This document shows, in pieces, positions 54,029 through 61,949 of a DNA stretch of 64,000 bases. The DNA lies in assembly GCF_025854275.1 (NCBI RefSeq), contig NZ_CP107567.1, forward strand, positions 372,001-436,000. The letters are read 5' to 3'. Position numbers and translations under genes: made by a program. A model generated the notes under the pieces. The model searched no databases and had not been told where the DNA came from. It saw only the letters and a list, made by a program, of their open reading frames with translations. How positions within the stretch are numbered: the first letter of the stretch is position 1; each line of letters opens with the position of its first letter. The DNA is from Streptomyces peucetius (GTDB lineage Bacteria > Actinomycetota > Actinomycetes > Streptomycetales > Streptomycetaceae).

Positions 54029-54141
54029 CCGCCGAGTCTAGGGCGTCCCGGGCGGCCCGGGGGCCGGTCGCGTCCGGCCCCGCCCTCCGGGTCCTGCCGG
54101 GCCCGGCCCACCGGGTCCCGGCAGGGTGGGCGATCCCGGCG

Positions 54142-55020
54142 TCAGCGGGCCGTACCCGACGGCTCGCCGTCCAGCGCGGTGGCGATGCTGTCGGCGATCG
54201 GCGTCGTCGGCCGGCCGATCAGACGGCGCAGGTCGCCGCTGCCGCCCTGGAGCAAGTCCCGCCGGACGGCGCTGACATCGACGTCGACGAGGATCTCGGC
54301 CAGCGGCTCCGGGACACCGGCGCCGGTGAGGACGGAGCGGTGCACGTCTGCGGGGACGTCCTGGTACGCCACCTCCCGGCCGGACTGCTCGGACAGCGCG
54401 GCGGCGTACTCCGCCAGGGTCCAGGCGTGGTCGCCGCTGAGCTCGTACGCCTTGCCGTCGTGGCCGTCGCTGGTGAGGACGACGGCTGCGGCGGCCGCGT
54501 AGTCGGCGCGGGAGGCGGAGCCGACGCGGCCGTCGCCGGCGCTGCCGACGATCCCGTGCTCGAGCTGCACCGGGATCTGGGCGGTGTAGTTCTCGCTGTA
54601 CCAGCCGTTGCGGAGGAAGGTGTACGGCAGGCCGGAGTCGAGAACGGCCTGTTCGGTGGCCCGGTGCTCGTCGGCGAGCTTGAAGGCGGCCGCGGGGCCG
54701 CCGAGGACGCCGGTGTACACGAGCCTGGCCACGCCGGCCGCCTTGGCGGCGTCGATGACCGCGGTGTGCTGCGGGACGCGCTGTCCGACCTCGCTGCCGG
54801 AGATCAGCAGGACGGTGTCACCGGCTCCGAAGACGTCCGCGAGGGTCCCCGGCCTGCTGTAGTCGGCCACGCGCAGCTCCACGCCGCGCTCCGCCAGGGG
54901 GGCGGCCTTCGCCTTGTCCCGTACGACGGCGACGATCTGCTCGGCGGGAACCCTGGCCAGCAGCTCCTCGATGACGAGGCGGCCCAGCTGCCCGGTGGCT
55001 CCGGTGACGACGATGCTCAT
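54142..55020 (-). CDS. NmrA/QorB-like NAD(P)H quinone oxidoreductase (atypical SDR)
   Basis: A 292-aa atypical SDR: VVTGATGQLGRLVIEELL at the N-terminus, DTVLLISGSEVGQR, FLRNGWYSENYTAQIP. The Y-x3-K pair is absent, as in QOR2/NmrA-type proteins, which reduce quinones or act as redox sensors. Divergent from an HxlR-family regulator with an operator between them, the arrangement of the QorR/QorA-type redox systems. Confidence 0.88.
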   Translation of the reverse strand: MSIVVTGATGQLGRLVIEELLARVPAEQIVAVVRDKAKAAPLAERGVELRVADYSRPGTLADVFGAGDTVLLISGSEVGQRVPQHTAVIDAAKAAGVARLVYTGVLGGPAAAFKLADEHRATEQAVLDSGLPYTFLRNGWYSENYTAQIPVQLEHGIVGSAGDGRVGSASRADYAAAAAVVLTSDGHDGKAYELSGDHAWTLAEYAAALSEQSGREVAYQDVPADVHRSVLTGAGVPEPLAEILVDVDVSAVRRDLLQGGSGDLRRLIGRPTTPIADSIATALDGEPSGTAR

Positions 55021-55068
55021 GTCTGTGCTGCTCCTGTAGTGCGTGCTTGGTCGCCTGAGGCGAGGACC

Positions 55069-55097
55069 CCACTAACGCTAAAGGGGGTACTAACCAA
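55069..55097 (-). promoter_or_regulatory. promoter of the NmrA-like gene
   Basis: On the minus strand TTGGTT (55097-55092), 17-base spacer, TAGTGG (55074-55069), 49 bases upstream of the start. The -35 lies inside the HxlR-type operator. Confidence 0.5.
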
Positions 55098-55107
55098 TCG
55101 GAAGTAC
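55087..55107. promoter_or_regulatory. HxlR/YodB-like operator
   Basis: GTACT (55087-55091), 11 bases, AGTAC (55103-55107): perfect inverted repeat resembling the TACT...AGTA sites of YodB/QorR-type HxlR regulators. It overlaps the -35 of the NmrA-like gene and lies 24 bases before the HxlR start. Confidence 0.7.
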
Positions 55108-55130
55108 GCACTTTCGGGTAAGCTACTGAC

Positions 55131-55547
55131 ATGAGCGTGAGAAACGAGACCGTCGCCGCTCAGCTCCGGGCGCCCGACGTCAATGCCGCGGACTGCCCCT
55201 CACGGCTGGTCCTGGAGCACGTCACCAGCCGCTGGGCGGTGCTCCTGCTCGCCACACTGCTCGACGGCACGCACCGATTCAGCGAACTGCGCCGCACGGT
55301 AGGCGGGGTGAGCGAGAAGATGCTCGCGCAGACGCTGCAGACCCTGGAACGGGACGGCTTCGTCCACCGCGAGGCACATCCGGTCATCCCGCCGCGCGTC
55401 GAGTACTCCCTCACGCCCCTCGGCGAGGAGGCCGCCCGCCAGGTGTGGGCGCTGGCACGCTGGGCGGAGTCACGGGTGCCTGAGGTGCTGGCCGCGCGCG
55501 AGGTCCACGACCGGGAGAAGGACAGCGCCGCGAAGGCCCGGGGCTGA
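55131..55547 (+). CDS. HxlR-family redox-type transcriptional regulator
   Basis: A 138-aa winged-helix HxlR protein: RLVLEHVTSRWAVLLLATLLDG, FSELRRTVGGVSEKMLAQTLQTLERDG and VEYSLTPLGEEA. A single Cys22 (ADCPSR) sits at the N-terminal position used for thiol sensing by QorR, HypR and YodB. It probably represses the divergent NmrA-like gene and responds to quinones or oxidants. Confidence 0.9.
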   Translation: MSVRNETVAAQLRAPDVNAADCPSRLVLEHVTSRWAVLLLATLLDGTHRFSELRRTVGGVSEKMLAQTLQTLERDGFVHREAHPVIPPRVEYSLTPLGEEAARQVWALARWAESRVPEVLAAREVHDREKDSAAKARG

Positions 55548-55614
55548 CGCCCGCCGCTGCCCGGCGAAGGGGCCTCCGCAGGCCGCCCCTTGCGCCCGTG
55601 AGCCGGACGCCGGG

Positions 55615-55656
55615 GTCAGGAATGCCGGGTCAGGGGTGCCGGGTCAGGGGTGCCGG
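55615..55656. repeat. three 14-bp tandem repeats at the end of ipdF
   Basis: GTCAGGRRTGCCGG is repeated three times without gaps (55615, 55629, 55643). Each copy contains a minus-strand TGA, and the third supplies the ipdF stop at 55644. Confidence 0.85.
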
Positions 55657-56447
55657 CTGCTGACGGAGACGACCTCGCCGGTCATGTAGGACGCGTAGTC
55701 GCTGGCCAGGAAGACCATGACGTTGGCGATCTCCCACGGCTCCGCGGCACGGCCGAACGCCTCGCGGGAGCTGAGCTCGGACAGCAGTTCGTCGCTGGTG
55801 ACCTTGGCGAGGTGCGCGTGCATCGCGATGCTCGGCGCGACGGCGTTGACGCGGATGCCGTGCTGCGCGACGTCCAGGGCGCTGCACCGGGTCAGCGCCA
55901 TCACACCGGCCTTGGCGGCGGCGTAGTGGGCCTGGCCCCGCTGGGCGCGCCAGCCGATCACCGAGGCGTTGTTGACGATCACGCCGCGCCCGGCGGGGAT
56001 CATATGGCGCAGGACCGAGCGGGTGGCCTTGAAGGTACTGGTGAGGGTGACGGCCAGGACGGTGTCCCACTGGCGGTCCGTCATGTCGACGACGCTGGCC
56101 GTGCCGCCGAGGCCCGCATTGTTCACCAGGACGTCGATGCCTCCGCACTCCGCCGCCGCCGTGTCCATCAGGCGGTCGATCTGCTCGCCGTCGGTGACGT
56201 CGCACGGGACGGCCAGGGGGCGGTCGCCGGTGAGCTCCTCGAGCCGGTCGGCGGCCGCCTTCAGTCGCTGTTCGTGCCGGTCGCTGATGGTCACACGGGC
56301 GCCCTCTTCCGCGCACCGCCGTGCGGCGGCGAAGCCGATGCCCGTGCCGGCGGCGGCAGTGACGACGACCGTGCGGCCGGCGAGCAGGCCGTGGCTCCCA
56401 GGGCCGGTTCCGGGGGGCGCCGCGGCGCGGTCGTTCGGTGCGGACAT
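55644..56447 (-). CDS. ipdF: SDR of the HIP pathway, IpdF-like
   Basis: A 267-aa SDR: VVVTAAAGTGIGFAAARRCA, VLVNNAGLGG, NNASVIGWRAQRGQAHYAAAKAGV and a GEVVSVSSRHP end. The unusual AAAGTGIG cofactor loop and this C-terminus match IpdF (Rv3559c type), a dehydrogenase acting on the 5-hydroxyl of HIP-CoA-derived intermediates in steroid C/D-ring breakdown. ATG 56447 has GAGGAG 5 bases upstream. Last gene of the ipdA-ipdB-ipdC-ipdF operon; it starts 9 bases after the ipdC stop. Confidence 0.87.
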   Translation of the reverse strand: MSAPNDRAAAPPGTGPGSHGLLAGRTVVVTAAAGTGIGFAAARRCAEEGARVTISDRHEQRLKAAADRLEELTGDRPLAVPCDVTDGEQIDRLMDTAAAECGGIDVLVNNAGLGGTASVVDMTDRQWDTVLAVTLTSTFKATRSVLRHMIPAGRGVIVNNASVIGWRAQRGQAHYAAAKAGVMALTRCSALDVAQHGIRVNAVAPSIAMHAHLAKVTSDELLSELSSREAFGRAAEPWEIANVMVFLASDYASYMTGEVVSVSSRHP

Positions 56448-56456
56448 CCACACTCC

Positions 56457-57554
56457 TCAGCTCGAGGCGGAGCGATGGTCCGGTGCGCGGCCAAGACGCC
56501 TCAGGACCTCGTCCGCCGATGTCACGATCCTGGTGATGAGCTCTTCGCAGCTGGGCAGGTCGTCGATGAGGCCGACCACCTGACCGGTGGCCATGACCCC
56601 GATGTCGGCGCGCCCTTCGAGCAGGGCCGTGCGGTAGAGCATCGGCGCGTTGGCCGCCATCACGACCTGACTCCAGGTCAGGCCGTGTTCCCGCCTCATG
56701 GCCCGTCCCTCCCGCGCCAGGTCGGACCACCGCGCACCCGACAGCGCACGGAAGGCGACGGCGTTGCACAGGGCGCGCAGTGTCCGGCGGGGGCCCGAGC
56801 TGCTTTCGAGCCGGCCGATCGTGCCGGCTCGCAGGACGCGTTGGGGTATGCCGTCGATCTGCCGGGTCAGCACGGTGTCGGTGACGGTCCCGGCCAGGTA
56901 GACCTCTTTGACCTGGCGGGCGACCGGTGAGTCGCTGGTCAGCAGGAAGCGGGTGCCCATGGCGATCCCGTCGGCGCCGTACGCCAGGGCGGAGACCAGA
57001 CCGCGTCCGTCGAAGTACCCGCCCGCGGCGATGACGGGGATGTCCACGGCGTCACGGACCTGCGGCAGCAGGAGGCTGGTCGGCACCGGACCCGTGTGCC
57101 CGCCGCCCTCTCCGCCCTGGACGAGGACCGCGTCGGCCCCCCAGTCGGCCACCTTCTCCGCGTGGCGCCGTGCGCCGACGGAGGGGACGACGACCAGGCC
57201 GCCGTCCTTGCAGCGGGCGACGAGTTCGGGCCGGGGAGCGAGGGCGAAGGAGACCACCCGCACGCCGCTGCGGATCAGCAGGTCGATGCGGTGGCCGATG
57301 TCGGGCTGGTCGGCGCGCACATTGACGCCGAACGGCCGGTCGGTGGCCGACCGGACGGCGGCGACGGCCTGTTCGAGCTCGGGGAGGCCGAGGAGACCGG
57401 CGGAGAGGATGCCCAGGCCGCCCGCTTCCGCGGTCGCCGCCGTCAGTGCCGCGTTCGAGACGTATCCCATGCCGGTCTGGACGATGGGGTACTCGACACC
57501 GAACAGCTCACAGGCCCGGGTGCGCAGCGCCGGGTGGAGCGTGGGCCGGCTCAT
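56457..57554 (-). CDS. ipdC: nitronate-monooxygenase-like flavoprotein, IpdC-like
   Basis: A 365-aa FMN-dependent TIM-barrel protein of the nitronate monooxygenase / 2-nitropropane dioxygenase family: PIVQTGMGYVSNAALTAATA, VLVQGGEGGGHTG, PVIAAGGYFDGRGL and YGADGIAMGTRFLLT. In the HIP pathway IpdC acts on the hydroxylated ring-C acyl-CoA and introduces unsaturation. Its start overlaps the ipdB stop by 4 nt. Identity rests on family plus position directly after ipdAB. Confidence 0.87.
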   Translation of the reverse strand: MSRPTLHPALRTRACELFGVEYPIVQTGMGYVSNAALTAATAEAGGLGILSAGLLGLPELEQAVAAVRSATDRPFGVNVRADQPDIGHRIDLLIRSGVRVVSFALAPRPELVARCKDGGLVVVPSVGARRHAEKVADWGADAVLVQGGEGGGHTGPVPTSLLLPQVRDAVDIPVIAAGGYFDGRGLVSALAYGADGIAMGTRFLLTSDSPVARQVKEVYLAGTVTDTVLTRQIDGIPQRVLRAGTIGRLESSSGPRRTLRALCNAVAFRALSGARWSDLAREGRAMRREHGLTWSQVVMAANAPMLYRTALLEGRADIGVMATGQVVGLIDDLPSCEELITRIVTSADEVLRRLGRAPDHRSASS

Positions 57555-58312
57555 GCCGGGACCTCGGCGTCACGCAGCCGCTCCGGGTCGATGACCTCCC
57601 GGACGAGCCGCAGTTCGCCGTGCGTGGGCAGCCGGGTCTCCGCCACGTCGTCGCCGTCGGTGAGCAGGGGGAATCCGGTGCGCTCGCGGACCTCGTCGAC
57701 GCCGACCCCGGGGTGCACGGACACCAGGCGCAGGGCGCCCGACCGTGGCTCGAAGTCCAGTACGGCGAGTTCGGTGACCACTCTGCGCAGATCGTGGTGG
57801 CGGCGGGCGGCGGGTCCCGCCGCGGCCGCCGAGTCGGTGCCCACTCCCGCCACCATGTCGACCTCGGGCACCAGGACCCGGGGGGTGTGCCGGGGGACCC
57901 AGTAACTGACCGGGTGGCAGACGGTGTTGCCGGGGGCACCCCGGACCCCGACGAGCTGCGCCTTCGGCCTGGCGTACGGCCCGATGGCCGAGATGTTGAC
58001 GTTGCCGTGGGCGTCGATCTGGGTGGGGATCATCATGGCGTGCCGCCTGCCGCTCCAGACGAGGTCGAAGACGGTCCGGAACGGCGACCAGCCCTCGATC
58101 GTGCCGTCGGCGGGTGCGCCGACCGGCCAGGTGCCCTGCACCAGATGGGCCTCGCCGTCGGTGAGCAGCAGGTCGGGCGAGAAGGTGTGCCGGGCGAGTC
58201 TGACGCCGATGGCCGGGATCGTGCCGAAGGCGCTGGCAAGGATCTCGCCGTTGTCGCGGAAGGCCTCCGCGCAGGCGACCGCGCAGACCTCGGCCCTGGT
58301 CGCGTCGCTCAT
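57551..58312 (-). CDS. ipdB: COCHEA-CoA hydrolase beta subunit, IpdB-like
   Basis: A 253-aa CoA-transferase-fold protein: SAFGTIPAIGVRLARHTFSP, TDGEAHLVQG, GRRHAMMIPTQIDAHGNVNIS and VPEVDMVAGVG. IpdAB is a CoA-transferase-like hydrolase that opens steroid ring C (COCHEA-CoA); the usual CoA-transferase catalytic Glu is not evident, as expected. Both ends overlap neighbours by 4 nt (ipdA, ipdC). Confidence 0.88.
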   Translation of the reverse strand: MSDATRAEVCAVACAEAFRDNGEILASAFGTIPAIGVRLARHTFSPDLLLTDGEAHLVQGTWPVGAPADGTIEGWSPFRTVFDLVWSGRRHAMMIPTQIDAHGNVNISAIGPYARPKAQLVGVRGAPGNTVCHPVSYWVPRHTPRVLVPEVDMVAGVGTDSAAAAGPAARRHHDLRRVVTELAVLDFEPRSGALRLVSVHPGVGVDEVRERTGFPLLTDGDDVAETRLPTHGELRLVREVIDPERLRDAEVPA

Positions 58313-59205
58313 ACCGGCTTCCCCCCGGTGGTCGGCGCGGGCGCGGCCGCAATCACGGTCGCGGTCGTGGCCGGGCGCCGGTGGTGCGGCTCCGCGCCGG
58401 CGAGGTAGCGCCGGTGGAAGCCGGCCCATGCCTCCGGGTCGCCGGCCGCGGTGACGTACTCCCGCTGGAACGCCTCGTCCCGCTCGTAGTCGGGGACGCA
58501 GGAGGTGAAGTGTGCGCCGCCCGGGGCCTCGACGACCCCCTCCACGGCGAGGCGCCGGACGACGACGGTCGAGGGGTGGGCGCTCCGGGTGAGTTCGGCG
58601 GTCGGCACGATCCGTTCGCAGGAGACATAGGCGTGCTCGGCGGCGTTGCAGAACAAGTCGTCGAAGTACGGGTCGGGCCCCAGGGACTGGGCATTGCCCG
58701 CGGCGTCGGCGCGGTTCAGGTGCACCAGGGCGGCGTCGAGCGGGACGGCCGGCATGGCGACCAGTTCCTCGCCGCTGCCGTACGGGTCGGCCACGGTCCG
58801 CAGGCCCGGGTTCACCGTCATGACGTCCGAGCCGAGGCCCGCCCGGGTCGGCAGGAACGGCAGCCGCAGGGACGCCGCGTACAGGCCCCACTGGAGCATG
58901 CCCTCGTCGTACTCGGCGACCTCGATCCGGCCCGTCTGACGGGCTGCCCGGAAGTGCGGGTCGAGCGCGACGGTGTCCAGCGAGACGAAGCCGAAGACAA
59001 GCTTGCGGATCCGGCCGGCGGCGCAGAGCAGGCCGACGTCGGGGCCTCCGTACGAGACGACCGTCAGATCCGTCAGGTCGGACCGCAGGATCTCGCGCAC
59101 CAGGGACATGGGTTTGCGACGTGATCCCCATCCGCCGATGCCGATGGTCATGCCGGACCGCAGCCGGCCCACCACCTGCTGACCGGTCATCCTTTTGTCG
59201 CGCAT
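58309..59205 (-). CDS. ipdA: COCHEA-CoA hydrolase alpha subunit, IpdA-like
   Basis: A 298-aa CoA-transferase-fold protein closely resembling mycobacterial IpdA: LRSGMTIGIGGWGSRRKPM, LTVVSYGGPDVGLLC, FGFVSLDT, DEGMLQWGLYAASLRLPFLP and VEAPGGAHFTSCVPDY. With IpdB it hydrolyses ring C. First gene of the operon; a KstR2-type operator lies 37 bases upstream, shared with the divergent SDR gene. The last ~35 residues are Ala/Thr/Pro-rich and absent from the mycobacterial protein as I remember it. Confidence 0.9.
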   Translation of the reverse strand: MRDKRMTGQQVVGRLRSGMTIGIGGWGSRRKPMSLVREILRSDLTDLTVVSYGGPDVGLLCAAGRIRKLVFGFVSLDTVALDPHFRAARQTGRIEVAEYDEGMLQWGLYAASLRLPFLPTRAGLGSDVMTVNPGLRTVADPYGSGEELVAMPAVPLDAALVHLNRADAAGNAQSLGPDPYFDDLFCNAAEHAYVSCERIVPTAELTRSAHPSTVVVRRLAVEGVVEAPGGAHFTSCVPDYERDEAFQREYVTAAGDPEAWAGFHRRYLAGAEPHHRRPATTATVIAAAPAPTTGGKPV

Positions 59206-59241
59206 GTGCGGCTCCTGACGGCCCGTCGCCCGAAACTGAAC

Positions 59242-59259
59242 CTAGCAAACGTTTGGTAG
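59242..59259. promoter_or_regulatory. KstR2-type operator 1
   Basis: CTAGCAAACGTTTGGTAG, an 18-bp palindrome with one mismatched pair. The inner AGCAAACGTTTGGT fits the KstR2 layout AnCAAGnnCTTGnT except for a symmetric G-to-A / C-to-T change. Between the divergent ipdA operon and the SDR at 59328. Confidence 0.8.
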
Positions 59260-59327
59260 AAACATTAGGGTGGAGCTCCGGGCGCCCGTCAAGAGAGCCG
59301 TCGCGCGTCGGGGGATCGGGGGAACCG

Positions 59328-60092
59328 ATGGACTTCACGGGCAGAGCGGTGATCGTCACCGGGGGCACCAGGGGCATCGGCCGGGCGATCGCGGAGGCGT
59401 TCCTGTCCGCCGGCGCGGACGTCGTGGTCTGCGGACGCGGCGAGCCGCCGGCCCTGCCCCGCGCGGGCGGGCGCGGCGCGCTGTTCCTCCGTGCCGATGT
59501 GCGCGACCCGGCGGCGGCCGCGGCGCTCGTCGACCTCACCGTGGGCCGCCTCGGGAGGCTGGACATCCTCGTCAACAACGCCGGGGGCTCCCCCGACTGC
59601 GACGCGGCGACGGCCTCGCCCCGGTTCGTGGAGAAGGTCGTGGCGCTCAATCTGCTGGCCCCGTTCCACATGTCCCAGGCCGCGAACCGGGTGATGCAGC
59701 ATCAGGACGGCGGCGGCTGCGTCGTCAACATCGGCAGCGTCTCCGCGCACACCCCGCAGCCGGGCACGGCCGCGTACTCGGCCGCCAAGGCCGGGCTGCT
59801 CGTACTGACCAGGGCGCTGGCACTGGAGTGGGGACCGCGCGTGCGCGTCAACCACATCACTGCCGGGCCGGTACGGACCGAGGACGCCGCCACGGACGCC
59901 GACGGCGCGCTCGCCCGGGTCGTCCCCTTGCGGCGGACGGCGCTCCCCGAGGATGTCGCCGGAGCCTGCCTGTACCTGGCCGGCCCGTCGGCCGCCTACG
60001 TCAACGGCGCGGACCTGGCCGTCCACGGCGGCGGGGAACCGCCCGCCCGCTATCTGGCGGCGAAGCGGCAACCGCCCTACCGCGCCCCGTAG
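59328..60092 (+). CDS. SDR of the HIP cluster (Rv3549c-like)
   Basis: A 254-aa SDR: VIVTGGTRGIGRAIAEAFL, ILVNNAGGSPDCDAATASP, NIGSVSAHTPQPGTAAYSAAKAGL and a C-terminal VNGADLAVHGGGEPP. It is KstR2-regulated by position. Mycobacterial HIP clusters contain two SDRs of this kind beside echA20 with unproven substrates. ATG 59328 has GGGGGAA upstream. The 3' end overlaps the convergent SDR gene by 16 bp. Confidence 0.8.
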   Translation: MDFTGRAVIVTGGTRGIGRAIAEAFLSAGADVVVCGRGEPPALPRAGGRGALFLRADVRDPAAAAALVDLTVGRLGRLDILVNNAGGSPDCDAATASPRFVEKVVALNLLAPFHMSQAANRVMQHQDGGGCVVNIGSVSAHTPQPGTAAYSAAKAGLLVLTRALALEWGPRVRVNHITAGPVRTEDAATDADGALARVVPLRRTALPEDVAGACLYLAGPSAAYVNGADLAVHGGGEPPARYLAAKRQPPYRAP

Positions 60093-60988
60093 ACGGGCCC
60101 GGGAGGCTCGGCCGCCGCCAGCAGCTCGCGGGCCGCCGCACCCGCCTCCTCGGGCGTACGGCGCGCGGCCCTGCCGGCACTCGGGCCCGGCCTCCAGCCC
60201 TCCATGACCGTGATCCGGCCGCCGTCGGCCTCGAAGACCTGGCCGGTCACCCCCGAAGAGGCGGCGGATCCGAGCCACACCACCAGCGGGGACACGCTCG
60301 AAGGGGCCATCGCGTCGAACCGCCCCTCGGCCGGCGCCGCCATCGCGTCGGCGAACGTCCTCTCGGTCATGCGCGTACGGGCGGCGGGGGCGATCGCGTT
60401 GACCTGGACTCCGTAGCGGGCCAGTTCCGCGGCCGCGACGAGGGTCAGCCCGACGATGCCGGCCTTGGCGGCCGCGTAGTTGCCCTGCCCGACGCTGCCC
60501 AGCAGGCCCGCGCCCGACGTGGTGTTGACCACCCGGGCCCGCGGTACGCGGCCCGCCTTCGCCTCCGCGCGCCACTGTGCGGCGGCGTGCCTGAGCGGCA
60601 GGAAGTGGCCCTTGAGATGGACCCGCACGACGGCGTCCCAGTCGTCCTCGCCCAGGTTGACCAGCATCCGGTCCCGCAGGAAGCCGGCGTTGTTGACGAG
60701 GGTGTCGAGGCGGCCGAAGGCGTCGAGGGCGGTGGAGACGAGAGAGGCCGCACCCTCGGTGGTCGCGATGTCCCCGTCGTGGGCCACCGCCTCTCCGCCG
60801 ATCGCCCGGATCTCCTCGGCGACCTGCTGGGCCGGCCTCGCGCACACACCCGTGCCGTCGAGTCCGACGCCGAGGTCGTTGACGACGACCCGCGCCCCCT
60901 CGGCGGCGAAGGCGAGTGCGTGGGCGCGCCCCAGACCGCGTCCGGCTCCGGTGACGACGACGACACGCCCCTCGCACAGTCCGGTCAT
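60077..60988 (-). CDS. SDR of the HIP cluster (Rv3548c-like)
   Basis: A 303-aa SDR with an enlarged form like MFE-type hydroxyacyl-CoA dehydrogenases: GRVVVVTGAGRGLGRAHALAFAAEG, VVVNDLGVGLDGTG, TLVNNAGFLRDRM, NTTSGAGLLGSVGQGNYAAAKAGI. Resembles Rv3548c of the mycobacterial HIP cluster. ATG 60988 has AAGGGGTG upstream. It is divergent from echA20 across the second KstR2-type operator, the same order as in Mycobacterium. Confidence 0.82.
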   Translation of the reverse strand: MTGLCEGRVVVVTGAGRGLGRAHALAFAAEGARVVVNDLGVGLDGTGVCARPAQQVAEEIRAIGGEAVAHDGDIATTEGAASLVSTALDAFGRLDTLVNNAGFLRDRMLVNLGEDDWDAVVRVHLKGHFLPLRHAAAQWRAEAKAGRVPRARVVNTTSGAGLLGSVGQGNYAAAKAGIVGLTLVAAAELARYGVQVNAIAPAARTRMTERTFADAMAAPAEGRFDAMAPSSVSPLVVWLGSAASSGVTGQVFEADGGRITVMEGWRPGPSAGRAARRTPEEAGAAARELLAAAEPPGPVYGAR

Positions 60989-61070
60989 GGTCCGCACCCC
61001 TTCCGGCGTTCGACGGCGCCCGTGACGAAGCGGCCCCGGACGGCGGGGCACGGGCCCTGCTACCTTCGAC

Positions 61071-61087
61071 CTAACTAACGTTTGGTG
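61071..61087. promoter_or_regulatory. KstR2-type operator 2
   Basis: CTAACTAACGTTTGGTG; the inner AACTAACGTTTGGT shares AACGTTTGGT with operator 1 and fits the same 14-bp layout with one half-site less perfect. Between the SDR at 60988 and echA20 at 61101. Confidence 0.75.
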
Positions 61088-61100
61088 AAGGGTAGCTGAT

Positions 61101-61877
61101 GTGCTCATGGGTGTCTCCACCTCCACCGCCGAACCGGGCATCGCCGTCGTCACCGTGGACCACCCCCCGGTCAACGCCCTTCCGGTACAGGGCTGGTACG
61201 ACCTGGCCGGCGCGCTGCGCGCCGCGGGCGCCGACCCGGAAGTGCGCTGCGTGGTGCTCACCGCCGCCGGCCGGGGCTTCAACGCCGGCGTCGACATCAA
61301 GGAGATGCAGCGCACACCCGGCCACGACGCGCTCGTCGGCGCCAACCGGGGCTGCTACGAGGCGTTCGCCGCCGTCTACGACTGTGAGGTGCCGGTCGTC
61401 GCCGCCGTGCAGGGCTTCTGCCTCGGCGGCGGTGTCGGTCTTGCCGGGAACGCCGACGCGATCGTCGCGAGCGACGACGCGACGTTCGGTCTCCCCGAGC
61501 TGGACCGCGGGGCGCTCGGCGCCGCGACCCATCTCTCCCGGCTGGTGCCGCCGCATCTGATGCGCACCCTGTACTACACCTCACGGACCGTCACGGCGGC
61601 TGAACTGCACCGGCACGGCTCCGTGTGGCAGGTGGTGCCGCGCGGACGACTGCGGGCGGCGGTCATGGAACTGGCGCGGGAGATCGCGGCGAAGGACGGC
61701 CGCCTGCTGCGGCTGGCGAAGGCGGCGATCAACGGCATCGATCCCGTCGACGTCCGCCGGAGCTACCGGTTCGAGCAGGGCTTCACCTTCGAGGCGAACC
61801 TCAGCGGTCTCTCGGACCGGCACCGGGACGCCTTCGTGTCCCCGAGGAACCTCCCGTCCAAGGACGCGGGACGCTGA
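61101..61877 (+). CDS. echA20: crotonase-family ring hydrolase, EchA20-like
   Basis: A 258-aa crotonase: VVTVDHPPVNALPVQGWYDL, VLTAAGRGFNAGVDIKEMQ and VQGFCLGGGVGLAGNADAIV with the oxyanion-hole residues, and an ELDRGALGAATHLSRLVP segment. EchA20 hydrolyses ring D in the HIP pathway, before IpdAB. GTG 61101 has GAAGGG 8 bases upstream; ATG 61107 is possible. It is the single gene of its transcript, directly after operator 2, and convergent with fadA6. Confidence 0.87.
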   Translation: MLMGVSTSTAEPGIAVVTVDHPPVNALPVQGWYDLAGALRAAGADPEVRCVVLTAAGRGFNAGVDIKEMQRTPGHDALVGANRGCYEAFAAVYDCEVPVVAAVQGFCLGGGVGLAGNADAIVASDDATFGLPELDRGALGAATHLSRLVPPHLMRTLYYTSRTVTAAELHRHGSVWQVVPRGRLRAAVMELAREIAAKDGRLLRLAKAAINGIDPVDVRRSYRFEQGFTFEANLSGLSDRHRDAFVSPRNLPSKDAGR

Positions 61878-61949
61878 GGCGGGCCGGCGGCGCCGGCGTA
61901 TCCGCACGGAGCCTCCGGTCCGGTGGACGCGGGCGCTGACGCGACGGGG

